Shown here in pieces: positions 1 through 10,700 of a stretch of DNA of 27,489 nt; positions within the stretch are counted from its first letter, which is position 1, and each line of letters starts with the position of its first letter. Position numbers and translations under genes: made by a program. Under the pieces are notes generated by a model that was not told the origin of the DNA, did no database searches, and saw only the letters and a list, made by a program, of their open reading frames with translations. The stretch is from contig NW_019091368.1 in NCBI RefSeq assembly GCF_001949145.1, positions 1 through 27,489 on the forward strand, in the 5' to 3' direction. This DNA comes from Acanthaster planci. Taxonomy: Eukaryota > Echinodermata > Asteroidea > Valvatida > Acanthasteridae.

Positions 1-1063
1 CATGTACATGTAGGCCGAGTTCGGGCGGCATGTTCCCGTCTGTTCATGAACAGCTCTATGTGTTGTTCGTGGGCCGCTCGGACACCGGGAACAAACAACC
101 GGTTACCAATGGTAGTTAGTGACAAGCAACATGCAACATGGCGGCATCCATGTAGGCTATGCTATTCGCGAGTTAATGTTCGGATGGTTGAATTCTTTTC
201 TATATAAACAGAAACATTCATTTCTGTGTTACGGAAAATAATTAACGTTAATTTTGCGAAACTTCCCATTGTCTATGGCTTTGGAAGCCATCTCTCTACT
301 TTTTGCAGCTGTTCAAAAATCAAAATCTCACAAGTTTTTCCGTGTGTTCCTGTAAAACCCTGACGAAGAGGTGGTGTGTGATCCTGTTCCGAGAACAGTG
401 TTCTTGAGTCGTGTTCCTGCCCCTAGAGTAGGGGGCCTAACAGTACCAAACTCAAGTGATGAATACATGTACATCACATGCTTCTCAACTTGACATGTAC
501 CCATCTGTATGTACATGTTTTGGGCAAGTCCCAAACTCCCAACACTGGTTAAGGAGACATTCAGTGGGCACATACACGTACATTGTACATGACTGTAGCT
601 GTATCACCCAGGCTGAGTGTGGCACCACTATCCACCCCGAGCTGAAGTGCACCCCCAATCAGCAATAGAAAGACAGGTGCTTACAAGCAGGTTCTTGCAG
701 GCGTTCTGCGTGTACGCAAAGACCATACAAGCCGGAATAAATTAGATTAGCGTACTCAGCGTGCTTCGCATTAAACTTGCCGTCTCAACACGTGCCTATG
801 CAGTGAGTAACAAAAAACATGCCCTGTTTTGTTCCACTCAGAGCGGATAACAAAGTGCCTTCAGATTTTAGCTGTCAAATTAATCTACACATTATAGGAC
901 TTCTTGGCCAGAAGGCTCAACCAATGTTTTCTGTATTCTGCTAAATTTCTGTGCATGGCCACTCTATGAAACTGACTTTCATACCCGTACATGTAAGTAA
1001 ACTGTGACCGATACACATTACATGTAAATGTACACATGTACATGTGTGTCTTCTCAATCAAAG
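1..1063. other. Intergenic or intronic DNA upstream of FReD exons
   Basis: I see no supportable exon here. A Cys-rich stretch at about 589-667 (+), reading HDCSCITQAECGTT, ends at a stop with no clear splice site and matches no domain I know. TACATGTA palindromes occur near 5, 465, 990 and 1017. If the FReD gene at 1064 is intact, this stretch is probably one of its introns or lies between its 5' exons. Confidence 0.5.
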
Positions 1064-1331
1064 GTTTTCCAGTTCCGCCACGACGGTAATGACAGTTTTC
1101 TCCGCGACTGGGACGATTACCGACTTGGGTTTACCAGCCCTCATGGCAGCATCCTGTGGCTTGGAAACGAGAACCTGCATAGGCTGACGTCCTCCGGCTC
1201 ATGGGTGTTAGGGGTGCTGCTGGTTGACTGGGCAGATGAAGCACGGTCTTCTTTTTATTGGAACTTCAGAGTGTCGGATGAGTCACAAGGCTACAGGTTG
1301 AACATCGATAGCTATCTCTCCATTGATGGAG
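1064..1331 (+). CDS. FReD exon A (P-domain entry)
   Basis: This is the penultimate visible exon. The start at 1064 (acceptor caaag) keeps the conserved VFQ; an alternative cag acceptor at 1072 would also be in frame but would lose it. The polypyrimidine tract (tgtcttctc) is short. The exon ends GGA G before gtaatg. Confidence 0.8.
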
Positions 1332-1878
1332 GTAATGTGATTTCACTTTGACTCCAAACAAGGACAATAGATTTGGATTCATTTTCACAACGACATCGTA
1401 AGAAAAATTCAATCTCAAACCGGGAAGAGATTTACAGTGATAAACTTGAAACTAACACCTCTTACAATGTCTGACTACGATTCCATCCCCCCCTCCCATT
1501 TGCAAAAGCATCTCTGGAAAAGCCTCTGCCTCATTTAAAACTGCTGCCGTGCAAACTCCGCTCACAGCTATAGATGTTGTACCTATTTCGTCCTCAGATG
1601 CTGGAGATTCCTTGAGCATGCACAACGGTGCCAAGTTCTCCACCTGGGACAAAGACAACGATGTGTCGGACGTTAACTGTGCTAGTCTCTACAGTGGAGG
1701 CTGGTGGTTCACCGACTGCTTGGACTCAAACCTCAACGGCGAATACTTTGGGACTGGGAACCATACTTCAGCTTTAACCAACCAGGGGATTATCTGGTCC
1801 TCTTGGAAAGGCAGACATTACTCTGTTAGGCAAACCATGATGTTTTTGATAAACAACGGCAGTGAGGTGTTTGTTTGA
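1064..1878 (+). CDS. Fibrinogen-related domain (FReD) protein, 3' part, two exons
   Basis: Exons 1064-1331 and 1598-1878 join in phase 1 across a 266-bp GT-AG intron (gtaatg at 1332, acceptor cag ending at 1597). Together they encode about 182 residues of a fibrinogen C-terminal globular domain, the lectin-like domain of ficolins, tenascins, angiopoietins and invertebrate FREPs. Visible hallmarks in order are VFQFRHDGNDSFLRDWDDY, the GSILWLGNENLHRLT block, and YLSIDGG joined to DAGDSLSMHNGAKFST. Then come the Ca-site acidic run WDKDNDVSDVNCA, the GGWWFTDC disulfide partner and SNLNGEYF. The frame ends at TGA 1876-1878. A full FReD is about 220 residues; the N-terminal 35-40, with the first Cys pair and the GGGW motif, would lie in an upstream exon that I cannot find here. 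Proteins of this type are usually secreted and bind acetylated sugars, but the ligand cannot be read from sequence. The missing 5' part also leaves a gene fragment possible. Confidence 0.85.
1598..1878 (+). CDS. FReD terminal exon
   Basis: The acceptor tcctcag is followed by AT, which completes an Asp codon. The exon holds the calcium-site acidic residues (DKDND) and the C-terminal disulfide Cys pair 13 residues apart. It also holds the Trp/Tyr-rich end (WSSWKGRHYSVRQTMMFL). A further ten residues precede TGA, slightly longer than typical family ends. Confidence 0.85.
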
Positions 1879-2102
1879 TCCAAATCCTGAATGTTACCAA
1901 TATGCACTTCGAGTTGGTGGCGGGACTTTCTCGAATTCCGTGGTTCCCAATTATTTAGCACTTGAATTCTTTCTTGTGATAAAAGTATAGGCTCTTCAGA
2001 AGCACATCATTAGAGAGGTATATGTATACAAGTAATGCATGAAGGCAGAAAACTTAGAGGGCAAAGGCTTAGTGTCACTAGGACAGGCCCAAGTTCAGGG
2101 TA

Positions 2103-2129
2103 TACATGTACATGTACATGTACATGTAC
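2103..2129. repeat. (TACATG)n microsatellite
   Basis: About 4.5 perfect copies of the self-complementary hexamer TACATG. The same motif recurs singly across the window (for example 465, 990, 2785, 3075, 3799, 4381, 6661, 15010, 26461), so this is a local expansion of a genome-typical word. Confidence 0.9.
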
Positions 2130-2179
2130 CTTTGGTGCATGTACTGTAACTAAACTAAAATAACCAAGAACAGGCTGAG

Positions 2180-2625
2180 TCAATTCGAATAATTTACTTT
2201 TCGAATATTCGACCTTCAATTCGATCAAATATCCAAATATTTGGTCGTACCGACCAGCAGGTTGTTGATGAATATACTAAATAACACACACAGTTGGACA
2301 TTATAATCACTTTAATAGCTTCTCACATCTAGGAGTATCTCCAGCCATGATTTAGCAAGATTTAAGAGATGAAGAAAACTTGCCCTGCTGAAAATTTCTA
2401 TTCCTTTTAATTCTTTTAATGAATAATTTATTTTTTGAATTATTGTAAGATTTACATCACTTTTCATTTAAATATGCTTAAAACCAGATCTCTATAAGGC
2501 AATTTTTCTCACTTAAAACAACAGAAAATTTTCCCTTCCTTTTCATGAATTTTACATTTGGAAGATAATATTTGAATATTAGATTATCAAATATTCAGAT
2601 ATTCAAATATGTGGCACATCTCTAT
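2180..2625. repeat. AT-rich repeat with TTCGAATATTCGA-type ends, transposon relic
   Basis: The left edge carries repeated TTCGAAT/ATATTTGG words (2183-2243). The right edge carries ATTTGAATATT, ATCAAATATTCAGATATTC and the phrase gtggcacatctct (2568-2622). Such edges resemble degraded non-autonomous hAT-type DNA transposons. The inverted ends are imperfect, no coding remains and I see no clear target duplication, so the class is inference. Confidence 0.4.
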
Positions 2626-3213
2626 GCATGTTACAGCCCACAGGTGAACTTAGAGAGAAAAGAAAAGGAAAGTTTGGTCTAAGAAGTGGGAGGCAAACAC
2701 TAAATTACATTTTCAGAGTATAAAAAAGTCAAAACCAACCTGTCACTGCATAAAATTTTCCAAAAACAAGAGCACAAAGGGGCATGTACATGTACCCTGT
2801 CCTTAAACCAGGTGTTGGATTTTGTCAGTCAGGCAGAGTGCTGACCAGAACACTTCTTGGGTAACCAATGAATGCAGGGAGCCTTTTCGGCCTTTAAATA
2901 GGAGCAGAAATCCTGTACATTCACGTATGTGTAGCTCAGTACCCTGATAATCTATGCACTCAGCACACTTTGTTGTCACAACATCCTCTTCTAACATTTT
3001 TCTCATGTTAAATGTGCAACTGTGTACTGTATATTTAGGGCTTTGGAACTTGAGTGTAAAGTGCTGTGGATAAACTGTACATGTAGTATACATTATTATC
3101 AGGACTCATAATCATATTGACTTTGNAGTATAATGACCAACTACTCTATGAGATAAAAGACACTCAGTTGTAGGTACAGAGGTGCAAATGTACCTGAACA
3201 TGGTGTACAATAG

Positions 3214-3398
3214 GGGGTGCGTTCACGTGGTTACTCCTGTTAACACGAGATTAGGACGCATGAGCATTACACCCAGATGCAGAAGTATACTCCCCCTCCA
3301 GTGAGGGTATACTCTCGTTGACTCGGGGGTCGTACTCCTGCCGTTCCAGCGCTCGAGTATACTTATGTTAACATGAGTAGCTCACTCAGACGCACCCC
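3214..3398. mobile_element. MITE-like inverted-repeat element (185 bp)
   Basis: The ends are long imperfect inverted repeats of about 35 bp. The left end begins GGGGTGCGTTCACGTGG and continues TTACTCCTGTTAACA. The reverse complement of the right end begins GGGGTGCGTCTGAGTGA and continues GCTACTCATGTTAACA. The interior carries further fold-back words (AGTATACT near 3287 and 3356, GGTATACT near 3307). There is no coding capacity. AAT lies just outside both ends as a possible 3-bp target duplication. This fits a non-autonomous DNA transposon; the superfamily is not assignable by eye. Confidence 0.7.
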
Positions 3399-4399
3399 GA
3401 ATGCCAACTCAAGCAGCAGAAAAATGTGTAGATGTAATAAAAATGTGTTCATGTTAAAATTTAATTGAAATAAAATGTATGCATGTTTGATGTAACCCCG
3501 TTTGCGACTTTCTCGTGGGTCTTGATTCTGAGAAAGGACACTGCCACTGGTAAAATATTCTGGTTTCAGGCTAATTTAAGAAAAACCTCTATGCACAACT
3601 ATTCCACTGGCTTAGAGTGAGGTCATGTGTGACGTCAACATTTAGCATTCCTAAATGCACTCACACTTAGCCATGAAACAGTCATCGTGGGATGAGTTTG
3701 AAAGGTGCCTTGGTTGCAATCAACACTTTGACAGTATAGCCGTGAGTCACCCAGAAAAATGCATGTAGGCCTATTTAAAATACATAATATTTACGCCTTA
3801 CATGTAAGTGGATCCTGTGTTTCATGAATGCTCTCCATTGACCTGGTGAATGTTACCAGTGCACAAACCTCTCAGACTTGTCTGAAAAAAAACCTAAACA
3901 TGTGTTTTCTATGTACTGTAGATACTTCATCTGAATTTCACTTTTGGGGATGTTTTAATGACTTTCTCATGGCTATTAGTGTTAGCCTTTAACATTTTTA
4001 AGGGGAAAACTAGTGTTGTCCGTACATATAACTCTTCCCCAAACTTGACACGTTGACAGGAAGGGAACATATTCAAGGATACTGGACTGACAAACTGCTC
4101 AGAAAGGGCAAACCCCCATTTTTCATAGAGCATGACTAGTGACTTAGTGCATGAAGGTCTCTTCCTACCTCCATATTCTGAGTGTAACGTGAGTGTAGTG
4201 TCATTCGTTACCTTTCGTTGGGGGTACTTCACCGATATATCTCACGGTCCCAAAGCTTTCGTCGCTGATGAAGCGAGCTCCAACTTCCACGTCATTTGGC
4301 AGGCCAGTAGCTTCATCCCTGGAATTCCTAGCAGGCATTTTTGTTTACAAAGTGGGGAACACAGACACTCTACGTTTCTACATGTACCAAGGAAGAAAA

Positions 4400-4722
4400 G
4401 ATCTACTATTTTCGCAGACACAGTTTTGTTATGCAAGGCTCAACTTTGCTCTCCATCGTCGCGCCTCGATCGCATCCAACGTGTTTAATATAATTCAGGG
4501 GACTATTGAGGGCGCTGTTTGATTTTAACATTACGAGTTCACGTTCGACGCCGGTGCGACAGCGACGTACCTGCCTGTGCATCGCATGCATATGTACGCA
4601 TGGCTTACAAGTTACCGGTACATTGGCCAAAAATTTTTGAAGTGCAAAGCACAGAGGCAAAGAGAAAAAGACCCGACGAGTGCTCCTGCTAGACTCACAG
4701 CGTAACAGTAACAGTACACATC
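4400..4722 (+). promoter_or_regulatory. Putative FAM98 promoter and 5' UTR
   Basis: The 320 bp before the FAM98 start codon are richer in CpG than the flanks (for example cgtcgcgcctcgatcgc at 4458-4474 and gttcgacgccggtgcgacagcgacg near 4545). This is typical of a housekeeping-type TATA-less promoter. I see no convincing TATA box. The start context is acatcATGG. The transcription start cannot be placed from sequence. Confidence 0.4.
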
Positions 4723-4766
4723 ATGGACTGCTTTGCAGATGTTCTAGACAGTCTTGATGACTTAGG
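4723..4766 (+). CDS. FAM98: FAM98 exon 1
   Basis: Encodes MDCFADVLDSLDDL plus two bases of Gly15. The start is chosen because this peptide lines up with the vertebrate N-terminus (ILESLEDLGYKGPL) and ATGG is a good context. Donor gtaggc at 4767. Intron 1 is 1904 bp. Confidence 0.85.
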
Positions 4767-7700
4767 GTAGGCACCTTAGGCTTTACAAACATGCCAACGC
4801 GTCATTACGAGGAAACTTTGACTGAGAAATTGGAAATGTCCCGGATTGCAGGGGGCCCCAGGCCATTTCTCTTCTCCCGGAGGGTGTCGGTCACTTTACT
4901 ACTTTTTTAGTAGCCTAACGGGAAAGAGTTCTACCCCGATAACAGTGTGGGGTCCGACATCTGCCCCGCTCCAGTCCCATATACGGACGCCAGTAANTTA
5001 TTCCCTACAGACTACAGTGACCTACATGTACATATACTATAGTAAGCCTTCAGAAAGCAAAACGTGTCCAGAAAAGTTCAATTTAGGAGGGAAAAACCAA
5101 GTTGTTTACTTATGGTCTTAAAAAACTCTGACTTAGGATTTTTCAGACCAGTACTAGGTAAGCCTATGTGCACCCCCAACATGTGCACAGGATGTCAAGT
5201 GGCATCCGTCTATCTACGGATCGCTCTCCGCCTAACGTTCATGACATTACATACAGCCAAATCAGAGATTCCGATTCAAACAACTTACTAAAGCTAGGGG
5301 CCTAGTGTTGTTAATGTGTGAACATGGCCTATTTTTTACATCGGATTGCATGTGTTAATTTTATTGTATCATTTCTTCGCCAGAATCAAATAATTGCCAA
5401 GTAAAGAGATCTTGTACAGTGTTTGGTTCTTTTTCTTTTAAATTAAATACCCGTTTCTGTTTTCGTGAGGTAGGCCTGTGTCACACAAAAGTCATTCACA
5501 CACCAAAATGTCTTGAACGAAAGCATTAAATAGAAGAGAAGGAGGCGACTTGGGGAAACGTTCATTTTTGTTTCATTCATTATTCCAAGCTTATTTCGGC
5601 AAGGGTATGAGTTGCATAGCTTATCAAAATTTGCAGCTTCTCGCAATATGGGCTGATGTGCCTCGTATATCTATTAGCAAACCACAATTGAAGTAGATGT
5701 GAAAGTAAAGGCAGTTGATTTGAAAACTTTGATCAACTTATGTAACCGCTTCATTGACTTCCATTTACTTTAAGGCCCTTTAGTTGGTTTTGGAGGATAC
5801 GGATTTAGAAACGTCCCATCTTCATTGTAATGAGCCCCTGAACCATTCATTACGAATCTATTCAGCGTTGGCTTGAGAGTATGACGTCAAAGATGTATCA
5901 GAAACAGCCTTAAAAATGGGGGATGCATCTTTACACATTCTTCTCATAAATTATCTGGTGTGTTGGATGACAGTAACAATTACCAGAATAATGTAAATAT
6001 TGTACAGAAATTTGTATCGATAGAAGTCCAACTATTAATTCACCATGTATAATTAAACATAGTCAACAGTGAGTGAATGCCATAGAGCTTTTAATAACCC
6101 TATGCCGTTTTGGGAACCCCTCTTTCTCCAAATTTGAGGAGGCTTGTAAACACTTGAACACTGACAAGGCGAAGTGGAAATGGGCAAAGTGGTGGCGGGG
6201 TGAAGATGCGGCGAAGATTTGGCGGGAGGAAGTGGGGATGAAGCAAAGTGGAAATGAGGCGAAGTGGGGTGGGGCGATGTCGATAGGGGCAAAAAGGGGT
6301 CGGGCTATGTGGATAGGGGCAAAGTGGAAATGAGGTGAAGTGGGGTGGGGCGAAGTGGAAAGCGGAAATGGGGCGAAGTGACTGTAAAGCATCCTGGAGG
6401 CCTAATTTTAACTTTTAAAATCACCTCTTGTCTTAGACTTGGTAGACTGGTAGATGACTATGACATCTTGCTCAATAACTGTAGGGTTTATGTTGTGAAA
6501 AGAATGCAGAGTTTTGAGGGAAATTATGAGGGGAAACTCTGAATGTTTTAACATACATTGACAGATAACTCTGTGTACCAGATTTTATTCAAATTTAACT
6601 GTCAAAAGGCCAAGTGCTATATACTATAACCCTACCATGTCATTGGTTCTTTTTTGACGTCTACATGTAGGTACAAAGGACCCCTCATGGACGAAACTGC
6701 TTTCCAACAAGCCATTGACGAAGGTCCTAGCTCAACAGAGTTCACAGCCCTCATCAGCTGGCTTGCTGGAGGACTCAACAGACTAGGTGGCGTAGAAGCA
6801 ACAGTCTCAGCCACCTCTTGTAAGGCTTACTCAGTGGTAGAGAACTTGGAGGGTTTTCCAAATCTTGATCTTATATTAGGCTCAAGCTTTTTTTCACAAT
6901 TTTCCAATAAAAAGGATCCAGGCAATGGTTTTTTTTATAGGCATGCTTTTCGTGCAACTTTAAACTCGTCTTCAATTTGACATTGGTAATCTGACATTTG
7001 CTGTGATGTCATTCAGGGTAAAAAACATCTAGTTTATGTGTTTCTCTGTTCAAATTAACTGTGAACTGGAATTTGTTTGTTGAAAACATTTCTGAAAGAA
7101 AAAAATAGAAGGGCTGCGTATTCTCGTCGATATTCTGAAAGAAAAGGTTCCTTGTTGGTTCACAGAACAATTCCAAGCACATTGTAGTATTCATGCACAA
7201 ATCTATGTAACATTGAAGTTTCCTCCCCAGGATGACATCAAAATCTTGCTAATGAATATGGAAAAATTACATTACCATGAAAACAAAAAAGGCACCAAAA
7301 TACATTTGGCTTAACCAAACAAACATTGAAAATAAGGTTATTTGAAATAAAGAAGTGGTTTTTTTCATGGATTGTAGTAAAAACATGGAATTGCATAGAC
7401 TTATCAATGTGAGGCCAAAGATAGAGCATAAGTTAGTTCCATAAACTACTGAAACTGATCGCTGAGCTCAAGATGAAGTAAACCCAAGATTCAATCAGCT
7501 TTAATGTTTGGTTTTTCCTTTAGCATGTGACCACAAATAACCATAGGCGTTGCCATGTCAACCAATAACCCTAGACAGCAATGTCCATGCCTCGACACCC
7601 CTCCTCTCCCAGTACCTCACCACCCATCCCTAAAATTTTGTGCCTTATAATGCTTGACAGTGGCCGAGGAGGCAGAGTCCTTTGAGTTGGAGCTGAGCAG

Positions 7701-10700
7701 TTTGCTGAGCGAGATGAACTGTCCGTATAGTGCCCTGACCCAGGGGGAAATGATCAACCGCTTTGGTAACAAGGAAAACAGACTACGCCTTTTGGGTAAG
7801 CAGATAGCTTCTAGACAGCAGGGATTTATTTTGAATATGATTCTCGTAGTCCAGAGCATGACCTTTGGGTCTGTGCATCAACGCCTGAGGGAGTTTTTCA
7901 CCGAGCAGCGCTCTCACTTCAGGCGACACAAGGATGTTGATATACATGTGTATCCGGCATGGAGAGCAAGATGTGGGTAGAAGGAGCTAGACAAATCTAT
8001 TTCATTATTTATATTGATTTAGGCACGAGGCACCATTGGTCTTCACGTCGCCCCAGGCTTTTGTTATCTGTCGCCAGTGCAGGATGCGGATGTAAGAATC
8101 CAGCCACAACAGAAGTCATAACTGAAATAGGTCTAAAGTGACACTGGTATACAGTCCACTGAAAGTTTGCCCCCAAAAGAACAGAAATACTTCTCTGACA
8201 ACTGAAATAAGTTAGTCTATGTAAACAAAGTCCCACAAGTCGGAATTGTTTTTTATTCAAATTGGTTATATTCGGGATTTTCTGTGATTGAAGTCTAAAA
8301 TGCTTTGTTTCTATCCCAATAGATTCCATTCCTTAAATCTCACTCACCAGTGAGCATGCTTCTTTATAATTCTTTTCCCATTATGCCTGGTCACAGATTT
8401 CCTGACAAGTGAACTGCAGGCCGCCAAGATCATCACCTGTCGCCCCCAGAAGGTGGATGCCATGGAAACGGACAAGGAGGTATGTCTGCCTCCTTTTACT
8501 TCAAGAACGCGATACACATGTTTAGGGTCTATAGCTTGCGATTACATATTGTTACCTTTAATAGGCAAGTCACATTATGAGTACCTTTGAGGGTAGAGAT
8601 TTTAAATGTTCACCTGTTATAATTACACTGAGCTGTACACCTCCTATGGAGTTTAGGGTCCTTTATGGGCCCATTGGGCAGGAATGAAGGACTACATTTT
8701 ATGGTCATGCTTCATTTTTTGAACATTGAAAATGTGTACACAGTTTCATTGTTCTCATTCTTAATTGTATCCACTTGGGGGGGGTGTGATTACGCAGTGT
8801 GGATGGCACGTATCTAGCCAACACCTCAAGAACATCTGCCTGGGACTGAAGCTGTGCAAGCCCCCGGCAGACGTCAACGAGGTCCAGCTGTTCAATAAGA
8901 TAGAGGAACGCATACGAGCCAGGCTGAGCCAGATAGGTGCCGATGGTGTGGGCAAGCCAATCCTTACAAAACAGCTCAGCGAACAACAGTGGGTGAGTGT
9001 CAGTGGTGTAGTCCAGCACTTTTTTCCAAATATTGCTGAGCACTGAGTTGGTCGAGTACCATTTGAGTCTGAATACTTTGCCAACCAAGTACCAGAACCG
9101 GTATCCCAGTGCAAGCACTTGAGTGTAGCAGAAAAGTGAAACTCTCAGGGCTCAGAGGTAAAGAAAACGTGGAGAGCGTTGACAGAATGTTTTATGCCAC
9201 ACGATATTTTTCATTGGACAAGGCAGAAAGCTGCTCGCTGTGCAAATCACTACCTTTCCGTACTAACAGGAGTATTCCACAGAAACAATGAAATGTTCAA
9301 TTCCGTGATGTCATACCAACTGAGACCACTGATTGGCCAGAATACACTGTCTGAGTGGGGTATCGTCAAAAAGTCACTGAGCTTTCTAAACACGGCGGTT
9401 TATCATCCTATTACACGGTTTATCCACTCTCAATGCAAATGGACTCATCAGCCTATTTGGGCTATGGCAGACATACAAGGAGGGCGCTATTTGGTTTGGG
9501 TAAAATCTGTAGTGTTTACTTCAGATTTACCCATTTCAAACAGCACCCCCCCCCATTGTGTCTGCCAGGCTTCAAAATGGCTAATAGGGAAGCCGCGGTG
9601 TCTGACACTTGTGCCTTGCTGTTGGTCTGTGCGAATGGGCCCGCATTCCTGTCTCCAGCAACATTAAGGCTTGGTTCACACTTCATGCAAGGAGCAACGT
9701 GAAATTTGTGGCGATAATAATTGCTCTGTCACAATGCTGTTGCTCCAGTCAAATCTCCTTTTAACAAAGTTGCAGAGACCAGACAAATTACTTTGTTATT
9801 GCCTGTGCTTTCTGATAAAAGGAGTGGAAAATGGACAAAAAAACAAGAATTTGATAAATGGTGATTCTCAAAATTTCCTCTTCATGACTGTACATGTGTT
9901 TTGTTCTAACAGTGTTCTTTATGTCAAAAGTTAACTGTGTATCACATTGGCTTCGCTCTACAGGTTAAAATAACCAGCCTTAGAGGCACCTTGTAAATGA
10001 AACTTTCCAAAAATAAATGATCTACTCTCTAGTTAGTTATGTTTTGTGAGCATTTTGTTGTTTTTTCATTTTCCTAGCCTCATAATTCCTGAATTTAATT
10101 TTCATCATTGTTCAAAGCTTGGCTCTGAGTAATTCTTATGACCCTTGTATAAAATGACCAAAAATCCACATGTCTTTTTGTCACAAAAAGGCTAAACTCG
10201 GGAAGATCAATGATCGTATGAGGAAGGAGTACACGCTGAGGAGACAAATGATATTGAAACGTCTAGATGTGACGGTACAGTCCTTCCAGTGGGGAGAAAG
10301 GATCAAGGTAAGACAGACCTGCCAACTGTTCCAATATATAATTATAAAAGTAATAATAAACTTTGTTTACAGATGGTAGTCATGTCATCTAAAAAAACAG
10401 TTGATTTTCAATGGGCCATCTAACAATATTAAAATAGTCAAAAAATAATCTACAACTAAATTAAATTATATTAAAACATACAGCACATTCACTATAAAAT
10501 TATTCCAATATATATGCNNNNNNNNNNNNNNNNNNNNNNNNNNNNNNNNNNNNNNNNNNNNNNNNNNNNNNNNNNNNNNNNNNNNNNNNNNNNNNNNNNN
10601 NNNNNNNNNNNNNNNNNNNNNNNNNNNNNNNNNNNNNNNNNNNNNNNNNNNNNNNNNNNNNNNNNNNNNNNNNNNNNNNNNNNNNNNNNNNNNNNNNNNN

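Larger units (their letters stand above)
1879..4399. other. Intergenic region between FReD and FAM98
   Basis: No coding exon can be supported. The region is AT-rich with scattered TACATGTA motifs, one ambiguous base at 3126, an AT-rich repeat relic (about 2180-2625) and an inverted-repeat element (3214-3398), both listed separately. No strong polyadenylation hexamer lies close behind the FReD stop. Confidence 0.6.

Noticed and set aside
456-668. Cys-rich frame with CSCITQAECGTT as a missing FReD exon
   Set aside because: It lacks the conserved GVY...CD...GGGW pattern of the FReD N-terminus and has no suitable donor before its stop.
6053-6392. Pro/His/Ser-rich minus-strand frames
   Set aside because: They are translations of the intron 1 minisatellite; repetitive DNA gives long open frames in several phases.
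9179-9667. 162-codon plus-strand frame in FAM98 intron 5
   Set aside because: No domain, no codon bias like the FAM98 exons, and it lies wholly within an intron fixed by in-phase neighbours.
9664-9770. Possible MITE starting ggcttggttcacacttcatgc
   Set aside because: No matching inverted end was found within the intron; only a short shared phrase with 22386.
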